NCBI RefSeq assembly: GCF_013363755.1
Contig: NZ_CP054840.1
Span: 820,001 to 884,000, forward strand
DNA from: Comamonas antarctica
GTDB lineage: Bacteria > Pseudomonadota > Gammaproteobacteria > Burkholderiales > Burkholderiaceae_C
DNA length: 64,000 nucleotides
Direction: 5' to 3'
Below the pieces are notes generated by a model that saw only the letters and a program-made list of their open reading frames with translations, made no database searches and was not told the origin of the DNA. The translations under genes were made by a program, and so were the position numbers. Of the stretch, positions 27,054-35,575 are shown in pieces (position 1 is the first letter of the stretch; every line of letters begins with the position of its first letter).

Positions 27054-28477
27054 TGGCCGACGCCGATCTGGTGCATGGGCCGCTGGCCCATTGGGCGCGC
27101 GTGCAGCCGCAGTCCGTGGCGCTGGCCAACGCACAGGCGCAGCTGAGTTTCGCGCAGCTGCAGGCGCGCGTGCAGGCCCAGGCCGAGGCGCTGCGGGCGC
27201 GGCATGCGCCGGCGACGGTGTTGCTGGACAGCAGCGGGTCGGGCCTGGAGCGCCTCGTCGATTTTCTCGCGGTGATTGCCAGCGGACGCTGCGCGGCCGT
27301 GGCCGACCCCGACTGGCCCGAAGCAGTGCAGGCGAGCATCGCAGCGCAGTTCGCGCAGCAGCCTGCAGCCGACATGCCTGCGCCCGGGCCGGAAACGCCG
27401 TTCTATATCGGTTTCACTTCGGGCAGCAGCGGCCTGCCCAAGGGCTTTCGCCGCCACCACCGATCCTGGACCGAAAGCTTTCGCGTGTCGGCGCAGGACC
27501 TGGGCGCCGCGGCCACGCAGCGCGTCTTCGCGCCCGGGCGGCTGTCGCATTCGCTGTTTCTGTTTGCCGCGCTTTGGGGTCTGTGGAGCGGCGCGGGTGT
27601 TGAAATCCAGGAACGATTTTCCGCGCCGCGCGCGCTCGAGCGCCTGCAATCGGGCGAATTTCCGCTGCTGGTCGCCGTGCCCAGCCAGTTGCAGCTGATG
27701 CTGGAGCTGGCGCAGCGCCGCGGCACGCCGCCCGTGCCCGGCGTGGCGCTGCTGCTGATCAGCGGCGCGCGCTGGCTGCGCGAGCGCACGCCGGCGCTGC
27801 AGGCGATGTTTCCCGGCGCGCGCATCGTCGAATTCTATGGCGCCTCCGAAGCCAGCTACATCGCCTGGATGGAGGCCGACGCGCAGGCGCCGGCGCAGGC
27901 GGTGGGCCGGCCGTTCAGCAACGTCGCGCTGCATATCGGCGCCGATCCGCTGGCCGGCGCGCCGGGCCGCGCGGGCGAGGCCGGGCTGATCTGGGTGCGC
28001 AGCCCGATGCTGTTCATGGACTATGTCGGCGCGTCCGACGGCTCGGCCGCGCTGCGCCGCGGCGACTGGCTGTCGGTGCGCGACATGGGGCGCATCGATG
28101 CCCAGGGCCGGCTGCATCTGCTGGGACGCGAAAACCGCATGCTCGTGACCCAGGGCAAGAACCTGTTTCCCGAAGAGGTCGAAGCGCGGCTGCAGGCCCA
28201 TCCGCAACTGTCAGCGGCCAGCCTGCATGGCGTGAGCGACGGCCTGCGCGGCCAGGCCGTGCATGCGGTGCTGCAGTCCGCGGGCGAAGCCGCTGCCTTG
28301 CCCGATGCGCTCGCGCTCGGGCAGTGGTGCCGGCAAGCGCTGGAAGCGTACAAGGCGCCGCGCCACTGGTGGCGCTGGCAGGGCGCGTGGCCGCTCACCG
28401 CCAGCGGCAAGACCGACCATGGCGCGATTGCGCAGGCGTTGCACGCCCGGTCCGAGGCGCTGCAGCCATGGTCATGA
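27053..28477 (+). CDS. AMP-dependent acyl-CoA ligase-like protein in the biotin operon
   Basis: This 474-residue ANL-superfamily protein is shorter than typical acyl-CoA synthetases. The P-loop FTSGSSGLPKG, the EFYGASE motif (in place of YGxTE), the VRDMGRIDAQGRLHLLGRENRMLVTQGKNLFPEEVE hinge and a C-terminal TASGKTDH lysine loop are present, so adenylation and thioesterification look possible. It overlaps bioY by the stop/start and its own stop overlaps the thiolase start. Given the context it may activate pimelate or another carboxylate related to biotin synthesis; that is inference. Confidence 0.8.
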   Translation: MADADLVHGPLAHWARVQPQSVALANAQAQLSFAQLQARVQAQAEALRARHAPATVLLDSSGSGLERLVDFLAVIASGRCAAVADPDWPEAVQASIAAQFAQQPAADMPAPGPETPFYIGFTSGSSGLPKGFRRHHRSWTESFRVSAQDLGAAATQRVFAPGRLSHSLFLFAALWGLWSGAGVEIQERFSAPRALERLQSGEFPLLVAVPSQLQLMLELAQRRGTPPVPGVALLLISGARWLRERTPALQAMFPGARIVEFYGASEASYIAWMEADAQAPAQAVGRPFSNVALHIGADPLAGAPGRAGEAGLIWVRSPMLFMDYVGASDGSAALRRGDWLSVRDMGRIDAQGRLHLLGRENRMLVTQGKNLFPEEVEARLQAHPQLSAASLHGVSDGLRGQAVHAVLQSAGEAAALPDALALGQWCRQALEAYKAPRHWWRWQGAWPLTASGKTDHGAIAQALHARSEALQPWS

Positions 28478-29625
28478 ACCCGGCGCTTCCCGTCATCGGC
28501 TGGGCGCGCACGCCAGTCGCTCCTGTGGGCGGCGCGCTGGCACGGCTGCAGCCGCATGAACTGGCGGCGCCGCTGGTGCAGGCGCTGCTGGCGCGCGCCG
28601 GCCTTCCCGCCGCGGCTGTCGATGCGGTGGTGCTGGGCAACGCGCTGGGCGCGGGCGGCAACCCGGCGCGCATGCTGGCGCTGGCCGCGGGGCTGCGCGA
28701 AAGCAGCGCGGCTTATAGCGTCGACACGCAATGCTGCGCGGGTCTCGACGCGATCACGCTGGCGTGCGGGCTGCTGGCCTCGGGCCAGGCGCGCATCGTG
28801 ATCGCGGGCGGCGCCGAAGCCTGGAGCCGCGCGCCCATTCGCCAGCACCGGCCGCTGTTGCCGGGCGACGCCGCCGTGGCCTATGAACGGCCGGCCTTCG
28901 CGCCCTGGCCCGAGCGCGATCCCGACATGCTCCAGGCCGCGGCCGACCACGCGCGGCGCAGCGCCTGCACGCGGGCGGCGCAGGATGGCTATGCGCTGGA
29001 AAGCCATGCGCGGGCCGTGGCCGCACGGTGCGCGCTGGCGGGCGAGATCGTCGCGCTGGCGGGCCTCGACCACGATGCCTACCCGCGCGCGCTGCGCGCC
29101 GAGCGCGTGGCGCGCATGCCGGTGGCGGCGCTGTCCGAAGGGCCGGGCGCCGGCGATTGCGCCATCAGCACCGTCGCCATTTCGCCCAAGGCCGATGGCG
29201 CGGCGCTGCTGCTGTTGGCCACGCCCGATGCCTGTCGCGAATGGGGGCTCGCGCCCGCGGCGCTGTGGCGCGGCGCGGTGAGCAGGGGCGGCGCGCCGGA
29301 AAACCCCATGCTCTGCGCCGAGGCCGCCGCTCGCGCGCTGCTGGGCCGGCTGGCGCTGGACGCAGGCGCCATCGGCATATGGGAGCTGCACGATGCCTTT
29401 GCCGTGCAGGGCCTGGAATTCCGCGCCCGGCTCGGTATCGTCCCCGAACTTCTCAACACGCAGGGCGGCGGCCTGGCCCGCGGCCATCCGATCGGCGCTT
29501 CGGGCACCATTGCCGCGGTACGGGTGCTGTCCCGGCTCCGGCAGGCACCCGCGGGCAGCCTGGGTCTGGCCAGCATTGCGGGCGCGGGCGGGCTGGGTGC
29601 CGCTGCGGTCTTTGCAACACCATGA
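28468..29625 (+). CDS. Thiolase-like protein lacking the second active-site cysteine
   Basis: The 385-residue thiolase-superfamily protein has the nucleophile Cys in DTQCCAGLDA (Cys90) and the GHPIGASG histidine loop. Where NEAF is usual it has HDAF, resembling the HDCF of SCP2-type thiolases. The C-terminal CxGGG block of degradative and biosynthetic thiolases is replaced by IAGAGGLGAA, so the acid/base cysteine is missing. It may condense or cleave by a modified mechanism or have lost activity. The start at 28468 overlaps the ligase gene by 10 bases; the ATG at 28474 is an alternative. It ends overlapping the nitroreductase start. Confidence 0.8.
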   Translation: MVMNPALPVIGWARTPVAPVGGALARLQPHELAAPLVQALLARAGLPAAAVDAVVLGNALGAGGNPARMLALAAGLRESSAAYSVDTQCCAGLDAITLACGLLASGQARIVIAGGAEAWSRAPIRQHRPLLPGDAAVAYERPAFAPWPERDPDMLQAAADHARRSACTRAAQDGYALESHARAVAARCALAGEIVALAGLDHDAYPRALRAERVARMPVAALSEGPGAGDCAISTVAISPKADGAALLLLATPDACREWGLAPAALWRGAVSRGGAPENPMLCAEAAARALLGRLALDAGAIGIWELHDAFAVQGLEFRARLGIVPELLNTQGGGLARGHPIGASGTIAAVRVLSRLRQAPAGSLGLASIAGAGGLGAAAVFATP

Positions 29626-30311
29626 ACAGCATGTCGTCTTCCTTCTCTTCCTATGCCGCATTGGCGCGCAGCCGGCGCTCGGTGCGCGCCTTCCTGCCCG
29701 ACCCGGTGCCGCAGCCCCTGCTGGAAAACCTGCTGGAAACCGCGCGCCAGGCACCCAGCGGTGCCAATCTCCAGCCCGGGCGTTTCTGGTCTTTGCAAGG
29801 CGAGGCGCGCACGCGCGTGAGCGCGGCGCTGTGCGAGGCGGTGCGCACGCAGCAGCCCGAACGCGAGGAGTACGGCTACTTTCCCCAGCCCATGCCTATG
29901 CAGCTGCGCAAGCGCCAGGTGGCCTCGGCGCAGGCGCTGTACCGCAGCCTGGGCATTGCGCGCGGCGACGCGGCCGCGCGCCAGCAGCAGTTCGAGCGCA
30001 ACTACCGTTTCTTCGATGCGCCGGTGGCGCTGCTGGTCACCCTCGACCGCGACTTCGGCAGCGGCGGTTTCATGGACCTGGGGCTGTGCCTGCAGGGCCT
30101 GCTGATGGCCGCGCATGCCGAAGGCCTGGGCGCGTGCGCGATCGGCGCGCTCGCGTCCTATCCGGATATCGTGCGCCAGCAGCTGGGGCTGCCGGACAGC
30201 GAGGTGGTGGTCTGCGGCATGGCCATCGGCTGGCCCGACCCGCAGGCGCCCGTGAACGGCACGCAGACCCAGCGCGAGCCGCTGGCCCAGTATTTCCAGG
30301 TGCTGGATTAG
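29622..30311 (+). CDS. Nitroreductase-family FMN oxidoreductase
   Basis: The 229-residue protein has the nitroreductase fold signature: RSRRSVRAFLPDPV near residue 16 for FMN phosphate contact, APSGANLQPGRF, and the C-terminal GLGACAIGALASYPD with the GMAIGWPD strand. Family members reduce flavin-accessible substrates with NAD(P)H, and some are dehydrogenases of unusual metabolites. It is the last gene of the bioMNY-ligase-thiolase run and is translationally coupled (ATGA). Its substrate is unknown. A desaturation or reduction step acting on the ligase/thiolase product is a possible but unproven role. Confidence 0.85.
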   Translation: MNSMSSSFSSYAALARSRRSVRAFLPDPVPQPLLENLLETARQAPSGANLQPGRFWSLQGEARTRVSAALCEAVRTQQPEREEYGYFPQPMPMQLRKRQVASAQALYRSLGIARGDAAARQQQFERNYRFFDAPVALLVTLDRDFGSGGFMDLGLCLQGLLMAAHAEGLGACAIGALASYPDIVRQQLGLPDSEVVVCGMAIGWPDPQAPVNGTQTQREPLAQYFQVLD

Positions 30312-30345
30312 GTGGCGGAGGGCGCCGCGCGCCTGCTGAAAGGCG

Positions 30346-30402
30346 GGCCCGTCATCCCTCGACCCCTCGATGCTTCGGCAAGCTCAGGATCAGGGCGAAC
30401 GG
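30346..30402. repeat. Degenerate copy of the dispersed palindrome
   Basis: The stretch ends in CTCAGGATCAGGGCGAACGG and begins with a decayed TCATCC-like arm. It matches the CGTTCATCCTTCGRCA...GGCGAACGG family, with an internal duplication or insertion, between the nitroreductase and histidine kinase stops. Confidence 0.5.
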
Positions 30403-30405
30403 ACT

Positions 30406-31791
30406 TCAGGCCACGCCCGAGGCCATCGACTCGGCACCGAAGCGCAGAATGAACCGCGTCTCGCCGGGCCGGCTGTCCACCAGCACCTCGCCCTTGTGCA
30501 TGTGCATGATGGACTGCACGATGGCCAGGCCGAGGCCGCCCGAGTCGCCGGGCTGTGCGCGTGCCGGATCGCAGCGGTAGAAGCGGTCAAACAGCCGCGG
30601 CAGGTGCTCGGCGCCAATGGCTTCGCCCTGGTTGATGACTTCGAGGTCCAGGCCCTGCGCATGCGGCTGGCTGCGCAGCGTGACCGTGCTGCCGGCCGCA
30701 CCGTAGCGCAAGGCATTCGACACCAGGTTGGCCAGCGCGCGCGCCAGCAGCGCGGAATCTGCGACCAGCGTCCCCTGCGCGAGATTGCGCATCCGCATCC
30801 CGCTCTCCTCGGCCATGCCTTCGAAATAGTCGCACACCCGCCCGCCCAGCAGCGCCAGATCCAGCGGCTTGAGCTGCAGCATGGCCTCGGGTTTTTCCGC
30901 GCGCGCCAGGAACAGCATGTTGTCGATCATGCGCGCCAGGCGTTCGTACTCCTCCTGCTTGGAGACCAGCAGGTTCTCGTAGTCCTCGACGCTGCGCGGC
31001 TGGTTGAGCATCTGCTGGTTGTGCCCCATCAGGTTGTTGAGCGGCGTGCGCATCTCGTGCGCCAGATCCTCGGAGAAGCGCGACAGACGCGAATACCCTT
31101 CCTCGAGCCGCGCCAGCATCAGGTTCAGCGCGTTGGTCAGCCCCTGCAGCTCCTGCGGCTGCTGGCGCGCGTCCAGGCGCAGGCCCAGCTGCTGGGGATG
31201 GATGGCCGCGGCCTGCAGGCTGAGGCGGCGCAGCGGCAGCAGGCCGCGGCGCACCACTTCCCCGCCCAGCGCAAAGGCCAGCAGCACGCCCGCCAGCCAG
31301 GCAAAGCCCAGGTTGGCGCGGTAGGCTGCCAGCATCTGCAGGCGCGTGTTCAGCAGCGTGCCGGTGATCACATGCAGCGTGCCGGGCGGGCATTCGACAT
31401 GGGCCCAGGCCAGCCGCGCGTGGTCGTGCCGGTTGTCGAACAGCATGGGCGCGCCGGCCGGGGGAAAAGCCGGGCGCTGCAAGCCCGTGGGATTGATCTC
31501 GACCAGCAGTTCGCCGCGGTCGTTGGTGATCCAGAGAATGTTCTCCTTGTTGCCCAGCGTCGATGCATAGAGATGGGGATGTTTTCTCAGCGTCTCGACA
31601 TATTCGGGATCGGCAGAAAGAATGCGCATGCGCTCGATGCGTGCCACCAGGGCCTCGTCATCGCGCTGCTTGAGTTCGGTCTTGAGGGCGTCATAGGCAT
31701 AGAACCCCATGGCGCCGAACAGGACGGCGCTGACGGCCGCAAACATCGATGCCAGCCGCAGGCGCAGGCTGATCTGCTGGAGTTTCCTCAT
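30406..31791 (-). CDS. Sensor histidine kinase, heavy-metal (CusS/CopS) type
   Basis: The 461-residue inner-membrane kinase has a first transmembrane helix at about 10-32, a periplasmic sensor of about 130 residues, and a second helix at about 165-185 ([16 protein letters not shown]). HAMP, the H-box [16 protein letters not shown], the N-box [10 protein letters not shown] and the G-box [12 protein letters not shown] follow. The periplasmic size and H-box style resemble copper/silver sensors, but no metal ligand set is obvious. It is translationally coupled (ATGA) to the response regulator gene upstream. Confidence 0.9.
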   Translation of the reverse strand: MRKLQQISLRLRLASMFAAVSAVLFGAMGFYAYDALKTELKQRDDEALVARIERMRILSADPEYVETLRKHPHLYASTLGNKENILWITNDRGELLVEINPTGLQRPAFPPAGAPMLFDNRHDHARLAWAHVECPPGTLHVITGTLLNTRLQMLAAYRANLGFAWLAGVLLAFALGGEVVRRGLLPLRRLSLQAAAIHPQQLGLRLDARQQPQELQGLTNALNLMLARLEEGYSRLSRFSEDLAHEMRTPLNNLMGHNQQMLNQPRSVEDYENLLVSKQEEYERLARMIDNMLFLARAEKPEAMLQLKPLDLALLGGRVCDYFEGMAEESGMRMRNLAQGTLVADSALLARALANLVSNALRYGAAGSTVTLRSQPHAQGLDLEVINQGEAIGAEHLPRLFDRFYRCDPARAQPGDSGGLGLAIVQSIMHMHKGEVLVDSRPGETRFILRFGAESMASGVA

Positions 31792-32462
31792 GCCGCATCC
31801 GCCTCGATGCGGTAGCCCATGCCGCGCACGGTCTGGATCAGCTTGCTGGCATAAGCATCGTCGATCTTGGCGCGCAGCCGGCGTATCGCCACGTCCACGA
31901 CATTGGTGTCGCTGTCGAAATTCATGTCCCAGACCTGCGACGCAATGCGCGTGCGCGACAGCACCTCGCCCTGGTGCTGCAGCAACAGGTGCAGCAGCGC
32001 GAATTCCTTGTTGGTGAGCTCTATGCGCTGGCCGCGGCGCGCGACGCGCCGGCGCAGAAGGTCCATTTCCAGGTCGGCGAGGCGAAACAGCTCGGGCTCG
32101 CGCAGCGGCGTGCGGCGCAGCAGGGTGCGCACGCGCGCCAGCAGTTCGGCATAGGAAAAGGGCTTGACCAGGTAATCGTCGGCGCCCAGTTCGAGCCCTT
32201 TGACGCGGTCTTCGACGGCATCGCGCGCGGTCAGGAACAAGACCGGCGTCTGATGGGTTTCACGCAAGCGCCGGATGAAACTCCAGCCATCCAGTTCGGG
32301 CAGCATGACGTCCAGGATCAGCAGGTCGAAATCGGAATTCCGGGATAAATGCAGGCCGTCAATACCGTTATATGCGACCTCGACCTGATAACCGGATTCT
32401 GTCAAACCCTTTTGCAGATAATCCGCGGATTTGATTTCGTCTTCAATGATCAATATGCGCAT
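31788..32462 (-). CDS. OmpR-family response regulator (CusR/CopR-like)
   Basis: The 224-residue protein has a receiver domain with acidic pocket EDE near residues 7-9, phospho-acceptor Asp51 in [14 protein letters not shown], and Lys in DYLVKPF. A winged-helix output domain ([39 protein letters not shown]) follows. The ATG at 32462 gives the family N-terminus MRILIIEDE. It precedes its kinase in the operon. It is divergent from a DUF4148 gene, and TGACA/TGTCA repeats in the shared upstream region are plausible binding sites. Confidence 0.93.
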   Translation of the reverse strand: MRILIIEDEIKSADYLQKGLTESGYQVEVAYNGIDGLHLSRNSDFDLLILDVMLPELDGWSFIRRLRETHQTPVLFLTARDAVEDRVKGLELGADDYLVKPFSYAELLARVRTLLRRTPLREPELFRLADLEMDLLRRRVARRGQRIELTNKEFALLHLLLQHQGEVLSRTRIASQVWDMNFDSDTNVVDVAIRRLRAKIDDAYASKLIQTVRGMGYRIEADAA

Positions 32463-32524
32463 GGGGGTGGAGCTGGCGGGCTGGAAGGAGGCGGCAATGG
32501 TAGTGGCTAATGGCATTTCGCACA

Positions 32525-32572
32525 TGACAGAAACGTAATGTCTGCGCAATCTTCATGACAGCCTCCTTGTCA
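32525..32572. promoter_or_regulatory. Candidate response-regulator operators between RR and DUF4148 genes
   Basis: Two imperfect dyads use the same half-site: TGACA-N9-TGTC (32525-32542) and TGACA-N7-TGTCA (32556-32572). Dyads of this kind bind OmpR-type copper-responsive regulators in other bacteria. They lie about 65-110 bases upstream of the response-regulator start and about 80-130 bases before the DUF4148 start. Confidence 0.5.
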
Positions 32573-32653
32573 CAGAATTGTCTTCATCGCCAGGCAGCGG
32601 ACCAGCCGATAGACATGCCGCTGCCTTTTTCTCACCTCATCCGAGAGACTTCC

Positions 32654-32956
32654 ATGACTTCCATCCGTCGCAGCGCTTCCATCCTGATCCTGTCCCTGAC
32701 TGCCGCCGTGGCCGGCCACGCCATGGCCCAGGAAACCTCCACCCTGACCCGCGCCCAGGTGCAGGCCGACTTCCAGAAGGCGCGCGCCAATGGCGATCTG
32801 ATGGAAGGCGAATCCGGCCTGCGCCAGAACCAGTTGCGTCCCGATCTGTATCCGGCCCAGACCGCGCAGGGCCAGGCGCTGAGCAGCGAGCAGGTGAATG
32901 CCGACATGCAGAAGGCGCGCGCCGCAGGCCAACTGCAGTACGGCGAAACCTATTGA
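32654..32956 (+). CDS. DUF4148 small exported protein
   Basis: The 100-residue protein has a Sec signal peptide ending in GHAMA/Q at about residue 25. The mature part holds two copies of a VxADxxKARAxGxLxxGE-type repeat (VQADFQKARANGDLMEGE and VNADMQKARAAGQLQYGE), the DUF4148 pattern of Burkholderiales. It should be periplasmic. It is divergent from a metal-type two-component system and closed by a strong terminator, so it is probably a target of that system. Function is unknown. Confidence 0.85.
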   Translation: MTSIRRSASILILSLTAAVAGHAMAQETSTLTRAQVQADFQKARANGDLMEGESGLRQNQLRPDLYPAQTAQGQALSSEQVNADMQKARAAGQLQYGETY

Positions 32957-32970
32957 ACGGTCCCCCAATG

Positions 32971-33006
32971 AAAAAAGCCCCGCAAGACGCTTGCGGGGCT
33001 TTTTTC
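32971..33006. terminator. Bidirectional intrinsic terminator
   Basis: Arms AAAAAAGCCCCGCAAG (32971-32986) and CTTGCGGGGCTTTTTT (32990-33005) form a near-perfect stem with a 3-base loop. The A-run and T-run serve the plus-strand DUF4148 gene and the converging minus-strand receptor gene alike. Confidence 0.93.
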
Positions 33007-33019
33007 ATGGAAGCGTCGC

Positions 33020-33985
33020 TCAATCCATGGTGAGCTTCTGCTTCACGACCACATCCTTGTAGACGGCGAGCTCTTCCTTCATCTGCTGGGCGAATTTCTC
33101 GGGTGTGCCGGCCTGGATGATGGAGCCGGTTTCCTCGATGCGCTTGCGGATGGCCGGGTCCTGCAGCACCTTGCGCGTCGCGGCATTGAGCTTGTCGACG
33201 ATGTCCTTGGGCAGGTTCTTCGGGCCGACGATGCCGTAATAGGCCATGCGGTTGGCCGCCTCGAGGCCGACTTCCTTGAAGGTCGGCACGTCGGGCATCG
33301 CGGGAATGCGCTCGGGTGCGGCCACGACCAGCGCCACCAGGCGCTTTTCCTTGATGAAGGGCAGGGCCGAGGGCAGGTTGTCGAAGATCAGCGGCACTTG
33401 CCCGGCAACGGCGTCGTTGAGCGCCGGGCCCGAGCCGCGGTAGGGCACGTGCATCATGTCGGTGCCGGTCGACAGCTTGAACATTTCCATCATCAGATGG
33501 GTGATCGAGCCGGTGCCGGGCGAGGCGTACGAGTACTTGCCGGGGTGCTTCTTGACCTCGTCGAGGAACTGCGCGTAATTCTTGCCCGCGAACTGCGGGT
33601 TGGCCGCAATGACGTTGGGCGTGGCCGCGATGTTGATGACGGGCGTGAAGTCGGTGGCGACGTTGTAGGGAATCTTGGGGTTGATGGCCGGGTTGGTGGC
33701 GGTGGTCGACACCGTGGCGATGCCCAGGTTGTAGCCATCGGGCGCGGCGCGCGCGGTTTCGGCCGCGCCGATGCTGCCGCCGCCACCGCCGCGGTTCTCG
33801 ACCACGACCGGCTGGCCCAGTTCGCGGCCCAGCGGGTCGGCAATGACGCGCGCAATCAGGTCGGTGGTGCCGCCGGCGGCAAAGGGCACCAGCAGCTTGA
33901 TGGGCTTGGTGGGATAGGCGGATTGGGCAAGTGCGCTGCCGAAAACCGAAAGCAGGCCCAGGGCCAAAAGACTCTTGCGTAGCAT
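33020..33985 (-). CDS. Bug/TctC-family solute receptor in the glutarate cluster
   Basis: The 321-residue periplasmic protein starts at MLRKSLLALG, preceded by GGAGA. It has a signal peptide cut after SALAQ. Bug loops are IKLLVPFAAGGTTDLIAR and VVENRGGGGGSIGAAE, with a glycine-rich variant of the usual KPGAGG. It lies downstream of a CoA-transferase/glutaryl-CoA dehydrogenase pair but is separated from it by a terminator, so it has its own promoter. The neighbourhood suggests a C5 dicarboxylate such as glutarate as ligand (inference). Confidence 0.9.
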   Translation of the reverse strand: MLRKSLLALGLLSVFGSALAQSAYPTKPIKLLVPFAAGGTTDLIARVIADPLGRELGQPVVVENRGGGGGSIGAAETARAAPDGYNLGIATVSTTATNPAINPKIPYNVATDFTPVINIAATPNVIAANPQFAGKNYAQFLDEVKKHPGKYSYASPGTGSITHLMMEMFKLSTGTDMMHVPYRGSGPALNDAVAGQVPLIFDNLPSALPFIKEKRLVALVVAAPERIPAMPDVPTFKEVGLEAANRMAYYGIVGPKNLPKDIVDKLNAATRKVLQDPAIRKRIEETGSIIQAGTPEKFAQQMKEELAVYKDVVVKQKLTMD

Positions 33986-34151
33986 TGAAATGTCTCCGTT
34001 AGATATTTTGTTCAACGTGACAGGATGCTAATGGATTGGCGGCAACACAAGTAATTGGCGACAGTTAATTGCTTCAGTATTTTCCCTGGGGGTCAGCTAT
34101 TTATACGCGTGTTTTGGCCTGCATCAAATCCACGTGGATTTTCTGCATGCC

Positions 34152-34185
34152 AAAAAAAACCGGGCGCGGATATTTCCGGCCCGGT
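34152..34185 (-). terminator. Intrinsic terminator after the CoA-transferase gene
   Basis: On the minus strand ACCGGGC and GCCCGGT (plus positions 34159-34165 and 34179-34185) form the outer stem, with an inner CGGA/TCCG pairing. Eight T follow (34152-34159). It begins within 10 bases of the CoA-transferase stop. Confidence 0.9.
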
Positions 34186-34191
34186 GGCCGT

Positions 34192-35427
34192 TCAGATCGC
34201 GCCGGCGTTGCGCAGCGCCTCGATGCGCGCGGAGTCGAGCCCGAACTGCTCCAGCACTTCGTCGGTGTGCTGGCCCAATGCGGGCGGCGCGCGGTGGTAG
34301 ACCACGGGCGTCGCCGACAGGCGCATCGGGTTGGCGACGCCGGCCACGGCCGGCAGGCCGTCGCCGCGCGGCAGTTCGATGCGCACGCCGCGCGCCTGCA
34401 CCTGCGGGTCGGCAAAGGCCTGGGCCACGGTGTTGATCGGGCCGCAGGGCACGGCCTTGTCTTCGAGCAGCGCGATCCAGTCCGCGGTGCCGCGCTGGCG
34501 CAGCACGGGTTCCATCAGCGCCAGCAGCGCGGCGCGGTGGTGCACGCGCGCGGTATTGGTCGCAAAGCGCGCGTCCTGTGCCCATCCGGGTTCGCCAATG
34601 GCGGCGCAAAAGCGCGCGAACTGGCCGTCGTTGCCGATCGCCAGCAGCACGTTGCCGTCCTGCGTCGCGAAGTCCTGGTAGGGCGCAAGGCTCGGATGCA
34701 CGTTGCCGGCACGGCCCGGCGCCGTGCCGGTGGCGAGAAAGCCCGCGGCCTGGTTGGCCAGCACCGCCATGCCCACATCCAGCAGCGCCATGTCGATGTA
34801 CTGGCCCTGGCCCGTGGCATGGCGCGCATTGATGGCGGCGAGAATCGCGTTGCTCGCATAGAGGCCGGTGAACACGTCGATGACGGCGACGCCGGCCTTG
34901 AGCGGCCCGCCGCCGGGCGTGCCGTCGGCATGGCCGGTGATGCTCATCAGCCCGCACATCGCCTGGACCATCAGGTCGTAGCCGGCGCGTTCGGCATAAG
35001 GACCATCCTGGCCGAAGCCGGTGATCGAGCAGTAGATCAGGCGCGGATTGAGGGCCTTGAGGCTGTCGTAGTCCAGGCCATATTGCTGCAGCCCGCCGAC
35101 CTTGAAGTTCTCGACCACGACATCGGCTTCGCAGGCCATGCGGCGCAGCAAGGCCTGGCCTTGCGGGTGGGCCATGTCGACGGTGATCGAACGCTTGTTG
35201 CGGTTGCAGGCGGTGAAGTAGCTGGCCTCGCGCGTGTCGTTGCCGTCTTCATCGCGCAGGAAGGGCGGGCCCCAGTGGCGCGTGTCGTCACCGGCCACGG
35301 GACGTTCGACCTTGACGACATCGGCGCCCAGGTCGGCCAGCATCTGCGTGCACCAGGGACCGGCGAGGACGCGGGACAGGTCGAGGACCTTGATGCCGGC
35401 GAGGGCGGTGGGGGGGGATTGGGTCAT
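34192..35427 (-). CDS. Class III CoA-transferase (CaiB/BaiF family), probably glutarate-specific
   Basis: The 411-residue protein begins with the family block IKVLDLSRVLAGPWCTQMLADLGADVVKVERP. It has KRSITVDMAHPQG, ENFKVGGLQQYGLDYD, and the PLKAGVAVIDVFTGLYA segment of the active-site Asp region. Its gene lies downstream of glutaryl-CoA dehydrogenase. That pairing fits a succinyl-CoA:glutarate CoA-transferase (GcdG-like) that activates glutarate before dehydrogenation. Two palindromic repeats sit in the gap between the genes. The start ATG is at 35427. Confidence 0.85.
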   Translation of the reverse strand: MTQSPPTALAGIKVLDLSRVLAGPWCTQMLADLGADVVKVERPVAGDDTRHWGPPFLRDEDGNDTREASYFTACNRNKRSITVDMAHPQGQALLRRMACEADVVVENFKVGGLQQYGLDYDSLKALNPRLIYCSITGFGQDGPYAERAGYDLMVQAMCGLMSITGHADGTPGGGPLKAGVAVIDVFTGLYASNAILAAINARHATGQGQYIDMALLDVGMAVLANQAAGFLATGTAPGRAGNVHPSLAPYQDFATQDGNVLLAIGNDGQFARFCAAIGEPGWAQDARFATNTARVHHRAALLALMEPVLRQRGTADWIALLEDKAVPCGPINTVAQAFADPQVQARGVRIELPRGDGLPAVAGVANPMRLSATPVVYHRAPPALGQHTDEVLEQFGLDSARIEALRNAGAI

Positions 35428-35486
35428 AAGGGGGCTAGACGGCTTGACGGAATGCAACGGGCTTGGGCCCATGACTTGAGGCCTGG

Positions 35487-35556
35487 CCGTTCACCCTTCG
35501 GCAGGCTCAGGGCGAACGGAAAAACCGTTCGTGGTGAGCTTGTCGAACCATGAACG
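35487..35556. repeat. Two units of the dispersed palindromic repeat
   Basis: Unit CCGTTCACCCTTCGG...GGGCGAACGG spans 35487-35519. A second, inverted-orientation unit, CCGTTCGTGGTGAGCTTG...CCATGAACG, spans 35525-35556. They are separated by five A. They fill the gap between the CoA-transferase start and the gcdH stop. Confidence 0.85.
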
Positions 35557-35575
35557 CCCCTGCCTCCAAATGCAA

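Noticed and set aside
34055..35553. A 494-codon plus-strand frame opposite the CoA-transferase
   Set aside because: The minus-strand reading has the CaiB signatures; the opposite frame is His/Gly/Arg-rich shadow.
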